Origin: Pholiota molesta
Taxonomy: Eukaryota > Basidiomycota > Agaricomycetes > Agaricales > Strophariaceae
DNA: 59,316 nt
Assembly (NCBI GenBank): GCA_014925825.1
Contig: JACGCK010000248.1
Location: 1 to 59,316 of the forward strand
Direction of reading: 5' to 3'
The position numbers and the translations under genes were made by a program. The notes under the pieces were generated by a model, which saw only the letters and a program-made list of their open reading frames with translations, was not told the origin of the DNA and made no database searches. Positions 1 through 13,500 of the stretch are shown here, piece after piece (the stretch's first letter is position 1; each line of letters opens with the position of its first letter).

Positions 1-1
1 A

Positions 2-142
2 GCTCGCCTGGTTGATCTTGTTGATTTCCTTGACGACACTGGGCGGGTGAGCATGCGTCTGAGGGAGGTGCTGGACGGGAGAACGTACTTCATGGCTGGG
101 TCCTTACAAGCCGCACTTTCCCACGGGTACTTGAAGGTCTAA
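2..142 (+). CDS. 3' end of an unidentified protein gene (partial)
   Basis: The window opens inside an open frame of 46 codons that ends with TAA at 140-142. The peptide is well mixed in composition (it contains VDLVDFLDDTGRVSMRLREV), unlike a random frame, so it is probably the last exon of a plus-strand gene. I do not recognise the family. The stop lies only 29 bases before the eIF3d start codon, leaving almost no room for separate 3' and 5' untranslated regions. It could be an incidental open frame in the eIF3d promoter, so confidence is low. Confidence 0.35.
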   Translation, partial: ARLVDLVDFLDDTGRVSMRLREVLDGRTYFMAGSLQAALSHGYLKV

Positions 143-171
143 AAAATTGCTGGAGTCATCGTTGCTCCGCA

Positions 172-2208
172 ATGCCTTCCTTTTCGCTCCCTCCCATCCA
201 CGACAACCCCGACGGCGGCTGGGGCCCCTCCACCTCCAACTTCCCAGACGAGTTCAAGTTCAAGGACATCCCCTATGCGCCCTACTCCAAGGGCGACAAG
301 CTCGGCCGCTTCGCCGACTGGAACGATCTCTCCACCGATAACCGCCAGAACGTAGCGGGCCTGCCCCCGACGCAGGGCGGCCGCGGCGGCGCCCAGTCCG
401 GGCGCGGGCGCGACAGGAACCAGGCGTTCGGCAGCGGCACCGCCAGCGCGTTCGCGTACTTCCACGTCGAGGACGAGTCGTCGTTCTCGCTCGTGGACAA
501 CAAGGCGGCGCCCGCGCGGCGGGGCACAGGCTTCAACCGCGGGCGTGGAAATCTGCGCGGGGGTGCGTCGTTTGCTGCGCGCGGTGCTGTTAGGGGCGCG
601 CGTGGGGGGCCTGCTTTCCGCGGAGGTGCTAACCAGCGCGGTGGAGGCCAGAGGAGAGGAGCTGGAGAGATTGGGAGAAGGTATGTTTGTTCATCGATTT
701 TCTTTATTGGAGTACGAGTTGACATATTTTACTAGAACAACCGTACACGAGAATCTTCGGTTGTTATTTCTCCTCAATGGAGTATGCTGGAGGAGATCGA
801 ATTCCATCGACTTGCCAAGTTGCGCCTCGAGGTCGATGAGCCTGAAGAATTGTGCGTCTCATCGAGTCATTTTTGAAACATGTCTGTTAACTCTCCACCA
901 GGGATTCTTATGGCCGGCTCTTCGCCTATGACAAGTCCTACGATCGTGTAACTACGAAACCGAAAAACCCCTTCAACTGGTAGATCGCATAAAATACAAC
1001 ACAACCACCTCTGATGATCCTGTTATCCAACAAGTACGTATGCCGATCTCATCTGCCATGGCCCCTCCATTCTTACCCTCTCCATCCAGCTCGCATCCAC
1101 TGGCATCGCCAAAGTCTACACCACCGATGTCATCCTCAGCGTCCTCATGTGCGCCCCGCGCTCCGTCTACCCCTGGGACATCGTCATCGTGCGCGAGGGC
1201 GACAGCCTCTTCCTCGACAAGCGCGACGGCGGCCCCTTCGACACCGTCACCGTCAACGAGAACGCCGCGGACCCGCCGCAGGACCCCACCCCGCCCAACC
1301 CGAACAACCCCGCCGAGAAGCCCGCGGTGCCAGAGACGGCCGCGATCAACACCGCGACGTCGCTCTCGCTCGAGGCGACGTACATCAACCAGAACTTCGG
1401 CTTCCAGAGCGTGAGCGAGCACGCGCCGCCTCCGCCCGCGGACTTCGCGCACCCGAACCCGTTCTACGGCCCAGAGGAGACGGAGCCGCTCGCGTCGTGC
1501 GGGTACCGCTACCGGCTCTTCGACCTGGGCATCACCGAGGACGAGGACATCAAGATCTGTGTGCGGACGGAGGTCGATGCGTACACGCCTGGCGCGGGCA
1601 ACCCCCGCGAGGGGCAGGGGCTCGTTACGATCCGTGCGCTGAACGAGTTCGATCCCCGCGCGCAGGGTGCGGGTGGTGCGCCGGATTGGCGCTCCAAGCT
1701 GGACTCGCAGCGCGGTGCGGTTGTGGCGACGGAGATGAAGAACAATAGCTGCAAGCTTGCGAAGTGGACGGTGCAAAGTGTGCTTGCCGGCGCTGAGCTC
1801 ATGAAGATTGGGTATGTTTATTCTTTTTTTCAGTTCTCTTTTTCGTGACTGACATGTCATCAAACGTATTTAGGTACATCTCGCGCGCTAACCCCCGCGA
1901 CAACACCCGTCACGTCATCCTGAGCACCGCATCGATGCGGCCTACCGACTTTGCTGCGCAGCTCAACGTCTCCCTGGCCAACGGCTGGGGCATCGTTCGA
2001 ACTGTTACCGATATGTGCATGAAGATGCCCGAGGGCAAGTACGTGTTGGTCAAGGACCCGAACAAGGTTTGTCCTATCCTTTTACGACACTTATTCTTAT
2101 TGATCACTAATGATATGCCTTTAGCCTGTCATCCGTCTGTATGCTGTGCCTATGTCGACTTTCACGGGCGAGGACGAGGAGGGGTCAGGAGCCGAGGAAG
2201 AGGAGTAA
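172..2208 (+). CDS. EIF3D: Eukaryotic translation initiation factor 3 subunit D (eIF3d/Moe1), with an apparent frameshift
   Basis: eIF3d is a peripheral subunit of the cytoplasmic eIF3 complex and a cap-binding factor. Six exons fit: 172-684, 736-851, 902-1033, 1090-1811, 1874-2066 and 2125-2208, about 586 codons. Family landmarks occur in order: GDKLGRFADWN, FAYFHVEDESSFSLVD, an RGG-rich stretch, LEEIEFHRLAKLRLEV, YDKSYDRVTTK, EKPLQLVDRI, SVYPWDIVIVREG, EATYINQNF, LDSQRGAVVATEMKNNS, RHVILST and a short acidic tail. Exon 3 does not read through: YDKSYDRVTTK and EKPLQLVDRI lie in different frames, as if one base were missing near 955-962. At intron 1 the canonical GTATGT donor (681) gives the wrong phase, and a GT four bases later restores it. 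Identity is secure. Whether the break is biological or an assembly error is not decidable here; an essential gene makes an error more likely. Confidence 0.93.
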
Positions 2209-2420
2209 AAGGACCGTTTCTGCAATCTTGTATCTGTACCTTTGCACGCATATACATCCTCATTTCATCTCATTTCAATTGATTTTTGGGCGTCGCCTTT
2301 TCTGATATATTGCATTAACTCTGGGATAGTAGTAGCGTCTCGACAGCTGCCTCGATATTTGGGCTAGACAAATGCATGAGACCATTAGTGGGTAAACTGC
2401 ACGCAAGTTTTTGTACATCC

Positions 2421-3755
2421 TCACCTCCTTTGGAGCGCACCAACCACCACTTCGCGCTCGATCGAAGGAAATATGCTCGTCAAATGCGTGATCTCCGCCT
2501 CCGCGGGCACGCGCAGCCCGACATTCGCGCGCTCCGTCCGCCCCGTCAGCTCGTCCACCCACTCACGCATAACCGACGTCGACGGCGGCGCCGGGCCCTC
2601 CGCACCCGCATCCCCGCGCTCGTCCTCCATCTCCGGGGCCGCTCTTGGCGAGGCCCGGGGGGCGTTGCCCGCACCGCTGCTGCCCCGCCGCGGTCTCGCT
2701 GTCGTGATCACCTCGTCGTTCAGGTCTAGCGTGCGGAGGCCGCCGCCCGCAGCGGCACCTCGTGTATCGTCTGGGAGCGCGCGGTTCGATCTGCGCGGCG
2801 GCCGGAGGGAGCCGAAGAGCGGCGCGAGGTAGGTGGATGCGGAGCGGACGAGGATGGGCGGGAGGCGGTAGGTGTTGAGGCCTGCGAGGTCAGAGCGGTA
2901 GATCTGGCCTGCGGCGACGCCTATGACAGCTACTGCCAGCGAGGCTGGTAGGAGGCTTATGGCCATCTGGCAGGAAATGGGAAGGACAAATGAGCTGCGT
3001 TGGGTCTGTTTTAAGGGGTTGGAACGTACTAGGAGAGCGATGAAATAGTTCGCGCTTTTGTTGTTCAGCGGGAAGCCGAAGATGCGGTAGGTGTAGACTG
3101 GGGGCACGATGCGAGAGTATTGATATAGGATGCTGAAGAGCAGCGTGGAGGGTCCTAGCGCAATGTGGTTGATCCCGACTCGGTGAAAGAGCAGGAGAGT
3201 TATGAGCTCGAGGAGAGTTGCCACGACAAAAGTCACGAAGGCAAAAGACTGAATTGAATAGATCATGATTCAACGAATTCTCGATAGAATGTAAGAAAGA
3301 AAGCGCTTACTGCAAACTTAACACTTCCAAACCGGCGCTCTATGTGTACGCCGACATTATAGAACAGCAGCGCGCCGATGAATAGGTCACTAGAGTTCGA
3401 GAACGCGAGATGGTGTGTCACTAGGCGCCAGTACTATAAAATCTGGATCAAACTCGCTGTCGTCCTCCATAAAGTAGGTAGGTTTTATTACCTGGTGATG
3501 TCGCGAGATATGTGGCATAAACTAGGAAAACAAACTCCCAGTCAGCCGATGCGAACTTCGAAGATTCACAGCTGGACAGGTAATAATCAACATACTTGGA
3601 GGTGGAAGTAGTGCTTCACGTCAAATATTCCAGCGAGAATGGACGTAATACCAGAAGTTATGATGAGAGCTTCGCGAACATGAGCATCGCCTGGGCGCCT
3701 TCTAGTATTTATGAATGCACGAACCTTTGGTGACCGGTGCATTTTCGAAAGACAT
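2421..3755 (-). CDS. Dsc2/UBAC2-like rhomboid pseudoprotease with C-terminal CUE/UBA domain
   Basis: Exons on the minus strand: 3755-3725, 3669-3596, 3521-3492, 3433-3311, 3248-3030 and 2966-2421, giving 340 aa with no frame problem. The ATG at 3755 starts MSFENAPVTK. The N-terminal two thirds is a multi-spanning rhomboid-like fold: GIFDVKHYFHLQ, ISRHHQYWRLVTHHLAF, SSDLFIGALLFYNVGV, IERRFGSVKFA, then further hydrophobic helices. A Pro/Arg/Glu-rich linker leads to a C-terminal ubiquitin-binding helix set (ITHLTSIFPSIEREVVVGAL). This arrangement belongs to UBAC2 and the fungal Dsc2 subunit of the Golgi/ER Dsc ubiquitin ligase, which acts in SREBP processing or membrane-protein quality control. 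I see no GxSG rhomboid catalytic motif. The ATG at 3266 lies inside an intron and is not the start. The gene converges on eIF3d with about 210 bases between stops. Confidence 0.88.
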
Positions 3756-5695
3756 TGCTCCCCGACAATCCTATCACCAGAGCCTCACACGCGAATCTGT
3801 GGGGATATATGCAACGTCTTTGTCGCCTCGAATCCGTGAAGTGGTGTCGTTGAAAGCACTAGCAAGTTGCTGGTCCAATGCTGGTCCACGTCAAGAGATG
3901 TCGAGGTGCAACTGGTGCAACTTGCCGCCGCGTTCAGCATCACCACGGGTATCCGGGCCGTAAATCAATCATCGGTTATTCCCACGATTTGCTGCAGGTT
4001 TCTGAGCGCTTCCTGTCTTTCTGAGTTGATGCAGCTATATTTCTTAACAAAGCCAATGGCGAAAGATTTTTTCTCTGAGTTTTAACAAAATTATCCTTGC
4101 AGAGAAGATTTCCAGGCTCGTTTTACTGACTTGAACTCCTTGAACTGCATCGAATTTGCATCGAAAAGAGCTGGTCTTAACTTTATTTTTTGACATCTTT
4201 ACAACATCTTTATGTGTGAGCTTCCATAAATCAATGATAAGTAAGTCTTCTCATAAGTACTTTCCTCTCGAAATAGTTGGAATTTCTACCATATTGAAAA
4301 ATTGGCGACTTGTAGTAACCATTAGGTGGTGGTAACACCCGTAATTTCATGATGATCAAATCTAGCCACGTTAGATCTGAGTTTCGGGTGGGTTCTTCTC
4401 AAAAGTCCCTCTGACATACCCGTACATATGGGTATGTACAATATTACTCCCTGCATTTGTAATAAATTTCTTCACTAAAGGCTCTAACTGCTTCCAACTT
4501 CCTGCAGCTAGAAGCTCGGTCTCAAATTTCGGTCATGTCCTGCATAAATTCTCAGGTCTCAACGGAGTTCAGTTAATGAATGCTTGTTCCCAAATCGGGT
4601 GCAGTAAATTTATGAGAGGTGACATTTTTTCATACGTTCAGAGTGCTAGTGATGAATCATGGCAGATAACGGCTCCAATGTCCAAACTGAATTATCGCGG
4701 TTTCTACTAACCGGGATCTCGAGAAAGGGAATCTCAACCCTCATTCTTACTAGCGCTTTCTACTCCATAAACATTTAGTAATGGGAGATGTTGACGTTGT
4801 GGGAGAGCATAACGACATATTTCCAGCCCATATTTATACCGCACCTACGATAGCTGAGAAACGCTGAGAAAAACAGCTTCAAAATCTGAATTGCTGGGAA
4901 ATATGTCAAGCCATTAGCCTGGAGCTGATAAACAATTCAAACATTTCACTGTAATCAGAGTTTGAATAAGTCCTTAGATGGGCATGTATAATTAGACACG
5001 GTTATATTCCAGGACGCGGTTATCGTCTTCAACGCCAGGCTACTTGCCACTTGCAAGATTGAGCTTATGATATGCAACTACTGTTTGTCGGAAGTTTTCT
5101 GGCGAGAGGTTATTTTACTTCTTATGATTCGGTGTTGCAGAAACTATAATGAACGACACTGAGTATCTTTGGTTGTTTCAAGACGGCCTCAGGGAAGTGG
5201 AGTCAGCTGGTTAGGGAACCTTCAAGTCGGTGAAAGCCCGGTTGTTGAGAGGTTTCAACTATATCCTTCCAAAAGCCCTTTAAAAATCTGCATAATAGGT
5301 GCCCTACTACCTCTACGACGTCCGATTCGAGCTGCAAGGCCAATATTTTTGTCAGAGTGTGTCAAAATGCAAGTCAACACATCGCCAGCAAACGGATATA
5401 AATGGACATTTTTATACTCCGCACACCAGCACAGCGGTGCCAAATTTGCCGAGCGAGCCGCTTCACTTTACTTTGAACCTTGTCAGACCTTTCACGCTAG
5501 CCCCTCGCTGTGACCACCAATACAAAGCCACAAGATTCTCAGCAGCAGGTCAGTGCCTCTCCTCATATTATGGCAGTCGATTTCAATTTTATCAACACAT
5601 CTTCCACACATATCGCCAGAGCTAAATCTCCTGCGTTTCTTGCTTAAATTCTGTGCGCTCAAGATCGGGCGACAAATATCTCGTAACAGATCAAG
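3756..5695. other. Intergenic, no supported gene
   Basis: This region holds the start side of the Dsc2-like gene and the upstream region of the ING gene. From about 4090 it is AT-rich with frequent stops in all frames. The open frames at 5169-5513 and 5299-5625 have no recognisable motif or convincing splice partners. I found no repeat pair or RNA gene. Confidence 0.5.
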
Positions 5696-7569
5696 ATGAA
5701 CATCAGTACCCCCGCTGTTCCCAATTTTGAGGAGGCTGCTGGGGTCGCCTCTGAATTCATTACCAGTCAGTACTATTTCTTGAAATCTGGCCATCGGCCA
5801 GTGAGACATCTGGGGTACTATGGGCCTCCTCCAGTGCATATGTATAAAACGTGTCCGCCGCGGAGCGGATGTTCATTTGACACGGAAGTCATATCCAGGA
5901 ATATCCTGGCCGACAGGCTAGAGCGGGCGATACTCCAAAGCGGTCTCCATTTCACTTTCATCATTCGTCCTATATTCCGTGATCCGCATATGGATTATTG
6001 ATTTCTATATCTAAACAGGCTTGGATAATCTTCCTCTTGAAGTCCAACATCTCATGCAAGAGATAAAATTGAAAGAGCAGAGATGTCAAGGTCAGCTATA
6101 CATTCTCAATATTATATACAAATGATCTGACCAAGCGCATTGGTTCTCTAAATTTTCTTTCTTGACACTCATCTTGCGATCATGTACCAAGAATTATTGC
6201 AAGATATCGCAAGAGACCAGTCGAGATACATTAAATCGGCCTTGAAGCAAGGATCTACTCCCTCCACCCCATCTTCTGCAGGTGATAACGGTAACGCATC
6301 CCCGCCCTCTAATTCGAAGGCCCATTTGCCTGCGCGTATCGCGACCGCGTACGCTGAAATAGACTCTCTGGCGAGCGAGAAAATGGTCCTCGCTCAACGC
6401 ATCATTGACCTTCTCTCGCGGACGCGTGCTCGTTTGGATTCCGACTTGACTAAAGTGCGAATACTCCAGGGAGAGCCTCCCGAGGAAGTCCGAGCTTCCA
6501 CTGCCTCCTATCTAACAGCTCAAGCCCACTTGCGGTCATCTTCGCCTTACATGAAACGAGAAGGGTCTGTCATTGGACTGAGTCCTGTTATACAAATCGG
6601 CGAAAGCTTGCGCAATGTCACAGGACCTCAGGGGGATGTTCTTCCCTCGATTACACTTTCCTCGGGACCATCGTACAATAAAAGTACGTTTTCTCCTCTA
6701 TCTTCGGCTCTCTTATTCCTGGTCACGCGTTGTCGAATGTATTATCTGACTATTCATCTCCTAGAACGCCGTCTTACTACCACGACTTCTATCAAACTAC
6801 CCAGCCCAGCTCCTATCGCTATATCACACCAATCGGCATCGCATTCGCGCTCTCGGCTTTCTCGCCAATCGCACACCACTAGAGCTCAAATACAAGAAGA
6901 AGAAGACCTTGATGCCGACGCCGAAGGGGAAGATGACATCGCTGAGGAAGACGGCGAAGAAGATCTGACATTGTATTGCTTCTGCCACAAGCAGAGCTAT
7001 GGAGATGTAAGTGCATTTCTACCTCATTTAGCGTGAGGTCGTATTTCGACATCCAGTCATGTCGATGATCCTTACTCTTTGCGACAAACTGCGCTGTAGA
7101 CTCAATTACTGACTTCCCTTTCAATAGATGATTGGTTGCGACAACCCCGAGTGCCCATATCAATGGGTAAGTGTCTTCATTGTGTGCATTTCCTTTGTTT
7201 TTTTTTTTTCGCTGGCAGCACACTTCCGTGTCTGTCATTTTCGCACACGAGATTGCCTACCTTCATAAACGCTAGGCGCTCCTTCCCATTTCGGGTCTTC
7301 CATGCACATGGGCGCCTATTTTAAGCTGAGGCTGTGTCCGGACTTGTGGCCGACGCCAACCTGGATGCACACATCATTCATGAACATTGACGTCTCCTTC
7401 CATCCCCGTTTCTTTTTCCACGGAGCTAAAGGCTAACAAACTATTTGCCTAGTTTCATATCTCCTGTGTCGGGGTCAAGACACCCTTACCAGACAAGTGG
7501 TATTGCCCAGAATGTTCGGAGAAGATCAAAGGCACCGCTTCAGAAAAGCGTAAAGGACGCAAGAAGTGA
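5696..7569 (+). CDS. ING-family PHD-finger protein (chromatin reader of HAT/HDAC complexes)
   Basis: Six exons: 5696-5765, 6019-6090, 6192-6683, 6765-7006, 7128-7166 and 7453-7569, 343 aa, all in frame. The N-terminal ING domain shows LDNLPLEVQHLMQEIKLKEQ then ELLQDIARDQ, the usual dimerising helices. A Ser/Pro-rich linker and a strongly acidic stretch (EEEDLDADAEGEDDIAEEDG) follow. The C-terminal PHD finger (about residues 281-328) keeps C4HC3: YCFC, MIGC, ECPYQ, WFH, SC and YCPEC, with a basic tail KRKGRKK. Family members read H3K4me3 within NuA4- or Rpd3-type complexes in the nucleus; which complex this paralogue joins cannot be told from sequence. Introns of 253 (first) and 286 nt (last) are long for this window; the others are 80-121 nt. 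Confidence 0.92.
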
Positions 7570-10500
7570 TAGTCGTCGTACTACACCAACCTTGAATCGT
7601 GATCGGAACATGGTGCGAAGTAAGGCAAATTTCACTCACCACCCATCCTATTCTGACTTGAAACTCTGGGCGCTGCCTCTAGCGCGATGAAATCAAACTA
7701 CCAACTCTGTGTATATCTACATAGCTTCCATTCGCATCACCTACACCGAATCCTAACTCAAAGACACATAATGATAATATTAATTACTCGCACAGCAAAA
7801 GTGGCGTATTATCAATTGGGCGACAGAGCGCTGCACTGCATGCCAACTTACATCATGATTCGTTCCCAGCGCTCTATTTCGACTAAAAATATCGCCAGTA
7901 CTTCGCAAATATCCTTCTTGAGAGACATTGCATTTCGGAGCCTCGGTAATATGCGCACACCGTCCTGTTTTCAGCGCCTTCCGTCGACGAGCATGCTTTC
8001 AGGGCTATCCTGAAGCGCAAAACGATCGTAAGTTTCGAGAAAATCAAGCACCGCTCATAGGCGCCATGCACATCTATAGAACAAAGATATCTAGCATTGA
8101 GTTCCATAAGGCAGCATCCACGATTCAACCGGCTTCTAATTTATGGGGCTGTTGGTAGCCTCTGATGACATGCAATGTGGGCGTGTGGCACTTCGCCAAC
8201 AATCTACGAACCATTGTGGGTCAGCAATTGGCACTGGATGGAAACTATGGCACCCTCCTTTGCAAGATTGGAGCCGTGGAAAGGGCACGGTCTGTTGCAG
8301 CTACTGAGTAATATGTGGGTTGATTGGCCGATCTCGAGCATATGTCACATTGGGCGCTTAAGCATGACTGGACCTGGTCGGCCTTTAATGCAACTGTGAT
8401 AGTTGTAGAGCCTATTTTTACCTTCCTCGGGCCAAAGGATTACGGAAAATATTGCTGGGGCCGTAATCACTTCGGCCGTCCACGGAATAAGTAAGGGAAT
8501 TACATGCACATAGCATGTGTAGACGCAATGTCCCTATAACGATTGGGAGGAAGGAAAATATTACTTACAATACTGCTCGGGATCGGGCATACGGAATACG
8601 TCGCAATATTTCAAGATTGTTGTACTTGTTAAATTGTCTCGGGAGAGAGATCAGGCCAGAGTAATTGCGGCTCTTTGTGTATATCTACGGTTTAGATTTC
8701 GAAGAAATAATTCTAGAATTATACAATGAAGGATTTTTTACTTCGAGTGAGCCATCAGCTAGTATTCCTTTAGGCCGTAGCATTATCAAGGATATTGATA
8801 GCCACTTGCAAAGGCAACAGAAGCCTTGTCTTCCTTGAAGATGATATCTAATCAGTGTGTAGTCTAGTAACTATGAAGGCAGTACACCAGTAGAAATGAA
8901 TTGACATGACCGAAAAATACGGGAGGCTTTTAAATTTATGGTCATCATTATAAGTAATTTTAATCAGGGATCTTAAAGATGTCGGCTCTTTGTGCGAACC
9001 CGTCCTACATAGGTGCAAAGCTCTTCCGGCAACAGGTGGCCAAATTGAAGCACAGCTTGTTGTTGATCACCCTCAACGTTCATCGAGGGACATCGCTACA
9101 TTCATCAAAAGGTGGTGATCTTCCGATTTGAAATGGAGATCCTCCATGATCCCAAAGGTTCCCTGAACGATCGAATTCATTGATTTCTATATCACCATGA
9201 TTTCCTATATGCGGTTACCCTATGTAAACCATTGATGGCATAGACACTCTTGGTCTTTTCACTGTTCAGACTGAATTGTACAATTTTATTTTGTATTTTC
9301 TTCTTTTCTATAACAGTATTTGATGCGATGAAATACTTACCTTCATTATAACCCATTTATCTGAAGCACACGAGAAGTTTGGGTTGAGCAGACGGAATTG
9401 GACCTCGAGTCGTCGACGCGATGTAAAGCTACTTGAGAGTATATTTAGCGCTGATGTACTGATTCGCGATCTCCCAAATATATCTATAATCTTGCCATCA
9501 TGATTGGTGCGAGTTCTTAAGATTGGCTCGTGAGTCGTAATCTAGGGTCGAATAACTACTTTAGTCTTGAAGAGACATTTAATCGGCAGGACGTGAATTA
9601 AAAGATGAGATAATGAGATACCGCAGATCAATAATTTTGTGGGTGGTAGGTAGCGTGGGCGCTTAACTGAAATCTATTAGTCACAGCATTCAACAAAACA
9701 TCTTTATCTTAGTGGACACACCCTTCGCATATTAGCACAGAGATAATCACAAGTGGTGGAATTTACCCATGTGTCAACATCTATAACAAAGATTATCAGA
9801 ATAAATTTTTGGCTCCTGCCCTCAAATGGGGTTTAGTGTACTTTGATTTGAGAATATCTACAGGGGTTTTGGTACGGATTATCGTTTCAGAAAGCTGATC
9901 TCTGTAAGTAAGTGCCGTGTGAATATTCACCTGATGGACACAGATCATGAGTTCTCTCCGAGAGTGGCCAGTCCTATCATGGTCCTATTATCTCGTGGGT
10001 GGAAGTTCTGAGTGAGCTTCGATTGGGAGGAAGGCTAATTCTGAAACTATACCAGCCTACAAACATCAAATTCATCGATAGCGACATGCACACATACGGT
10101 TCATGTAATTGATGCTTCAATAGTTGGGTCCGGCAAGATAGTACGCACTGGCACCAGATAAGTTTGTAAACGTCGCAGAGATACGGATTATTGCGAACAA
10201 AGGCGAGAATCGTTCCCAAGATCCATCATGTAGTATTCTGGAAATATGAAGGCGAGCGAAGTTGCATGTCAAATGTCGATTTGAACACTGACTTGACCAG
10301 AAAATACTAAATCTATGTCCCACGAGTCGACACAGCGTCAGACACGAAAAGTTGACATCTAAGCAAGCCTCTGCACCATTTCTATGTCGGTGATCAAGAG
10401 CGTCAATTTGAGGGAGAAAACGGATCTGAGTCTCTACTCAACGTGATCATCAACATATTTACATCCTAGAAGCCTCGATATGAATGAAATTTCGCATGAT

Positions 10501-13500
10501 CACAAGCCCAGAGAAGTTGCGGGACGACTCCACTTGAAGGAGTCAACTTCAACTCGTTTCAGACTTCGACGAATGTTTGGGTTTTGCATCCATGGCAGTG
10601 ACGGCCTGTAAGCATCGTGGAATTCCTGACACTACATATATAGCTTAGAATAGTAGATTAACAATAGATTCCTTGATTACAAAAAGGATGTCTATTGAGC
10701 TTACCTTGTTCCAGTACGGGGCTTGATGGGCATATCCATTCGCGGAAATTGCGCACGGGGTGCGACGCTGCTAACCAAGATATGTCTTCCCGCCGTTGAC
10801 CTTGCGCAACAATTTTCAGTGTTCACGGTCTCTGGAGATTGTACCCTACACACTCAAGCTGTCAAAACCCGGCTGCCTGTTTCCGGCCGTACGATCATCG
10901 CTCACCACGAATAGCTTTAATCTGCTTTAACACGTTTTGAACAACACCACTATGGTACCCCAAGCTTGGCGAGTTTAAAGCTTCCAGAACGGCTGAGTGC
11001 GGGGCTCCCCTTTAATAAGGCCTGGGAGCCCGACCCAAGCTCCTTGGAACCCGTGTATTATTTGAGGATGACAAGCTAAATATATGCACTGAGAACTGAG
11101 TAGTCATCGCGCGAGGTGTGGGATTCAAGGCTGCCAAATTCAGAGCGCGCCAATCGTAAATTATAATGGTCATGAAGACTCGTTTCCATTCCGTAAAGCC
11201 ATCTGAAGCTATTGATTGTTGTCGGAACCACGAATTCTCTGATCTATACACACAACTGACAGCACAAATGAGTAAAAGGGGTCGATTACCAAGAGCATAA
11301 CAGAGAAGAGGCAACCTGTAAATACATGTCAGTTGAGACGATGGGCAGGTGGACGTTTACACAGCTCTGGCTTGTATGCGCGGCGAGCCACAATGTGTAT
11401 TTACTAATTAGCACAGACACAAACGACATGAGAGAATAATCACAGGAGAATGCCGTGCTCGACACTGCCGCGCAACTGGACTCCTTGAAGCCAGGTCCCA
11501 TTTCCCAAAATAACATATTTTTAACTGCCTTCCGCCGAGTGTTCTTGTGCGAAGCAAGCCCAGCCATAAAGAAGACGTCTCAGTGAGCTTGATATGGCTC
11601 GTCAGGCTATAAATAGCGCAAAACCTCAGAAGAACGGGTTGAAGCAGATCCATACGATGTGCAGGTAAATAGCTTTGCGATAATTAAATCGCTTTCCGAT
11701 CTGAACAACCGTGAATAGCAGGGATTGAATCTAGGTCTAATAATGAGAAGTGGAAAATTGTAGCAGGGAGATATCGCTGCCGTCCAAGAACGGGACAACT
11801 ACTTCGCATCTAAACGTCGGTCTATCTTGGGAGATGTTGCCGAATGGGACGATAGCTCCAATGGAACTTTATTGATCAGTTGAAGCCTTGCAAGAGGGTA
11901 TATTTAGGATTTTCGGATTCGGGCGGACTTGATTAGGTCTATCTGTAAGTATGTATGTCCATGTAGCAATGAATATTATTAAAATGTCATATGTACTTGA
12001 GTATCTTGAAACGGGAAAGAATCAAGTGGCATGATGGTACCAGACGGCATTGCGCGGCACCGGAATACGCCAGCGGTATAACATATGGTACCCCATCGAC
12101 CAGCCGTCGACATGAGAGGACATGGGCGGGACAGTGACGGAGGCAGTGAACACTTTTTTTGGATACACCATACAGTTGGGGCCTGTCTCAGCAAACTGTC
12201 TGAAGGATGTTCATTAGAAACTGCATGTCAGACTTCAAGATTCTTACTTCAAATTTCATTGCCATGTACGTTGGTTGGGAAGTACACAGAAACGCACAGG
12301 TATGTTTCTCCGAGAGTGACACCTTCACCACCCGGACAGTTGGGTAAGGAAATAGGCAACCCGCAGATGGACGAGTATGTAGGTAGGAGCCAGATCCAGA
12401 TTGGTGTAGAGGTCTGTGAAGGGGCCATGGGGCCGCGCAGGCGACCAAGTGCTCATACATACACCCTCATATTACACTTCCAGAAACGGCAACTCGCCCC
12501 TAATAACCTCGGTCCCATGTCTCTACTGCGCTGCTCACACCTACTTACACTCTCCATTTCGGAGCCACAGTCTGAGTCTGGACAGGTGCGCAAGCGGAAT
12601 GTACCCACGCGCGTCAGTGCGCGTCACCCTTATTTGACGCAGTAGTGAGCAAGGCGCAGGCGCCCCGGGCATTCCAGCGCCCCGGGCCTTTCTCCGAAAG
12701 CGCCGCCTGCGCTTGCATGAAGGCGACATGGAGGCCACGACGCCGTCATACGCATACATACGTTATGCGGTTGCGGCGTGCATGTGGTGAGGGTATGACT
12801 TGGACTCGGGCGCAGACGTCCGCGCGGGCGGCCAAGGTAGGCTGACTGGCAGCGGCGCAGCGCCGTAAACATATATGCGTGTTCCCTAAAGGTGACGGTG
12901 GACGGGGTTTCAGGTGCGGTGTTGTCTCGCTTTATGTTATTATGAGCTGTGGACCTCAGCGAACGCAGGTTGGAGACTCGGAAAGGAGTAAGCATGTGGT
13001 AATTACGTAGGGTAGGTAAATCAACCGCAGTGGAAGGTCTGAAGCTCGTAGAAATAGGAACATGTACGTATACGGGTCCGGATGGTCCAAAATGCACATC
13101 GGAGCAAAAAGAGTCAGTCAGACGCGCAAAACAATTAAATTTAATGATTGGTCCATTCTAAACCCGACCCCGACCCCAGACGTCCACTCCAGTTCTTTAC
13201 TTTCGTCTAAGATTCAAAATAAGTACACTCGATGGATAATGGCTAATCTTGGGCTAATCGTCTCACTATGTATTAATTCGATATGCATTCTGAATTCCCG
13301 AAACACGTCTGTGGATGATTGTAAGTTTCCATAGCATATCCACTCTGAGCCCCACGTCGAATAGACCCATAGAATAGCATTTCGAAAAATAGGCGTTGAA
13401 CGCCCCTGTGGCACGTCATCTTGCAACATCGGAGGATGCCCTAATGCACACAATTATGCACAATTAATGATCAGGCTTAAACTTTAGTCCACATACATAG

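Noticed and set aside
3249..3310. ATG at 3266 as start of the Dsc2-like protein
   Set aside because: It lies inside a GTAAGC...TTCAG intron; upstream exons continue the family pattern to an ATG at 3755.
5169..5625. Open frames upstream of the ING gene
   Set aside because: Overlapping frames without motif or splice partners; more likely leader or intergenic DNA.
12085..12645. 186-codon plus-strand open frame
   Set aside because: No motif, biased composition, no splice signals or paired exons; antisense frames of similar length coexist.
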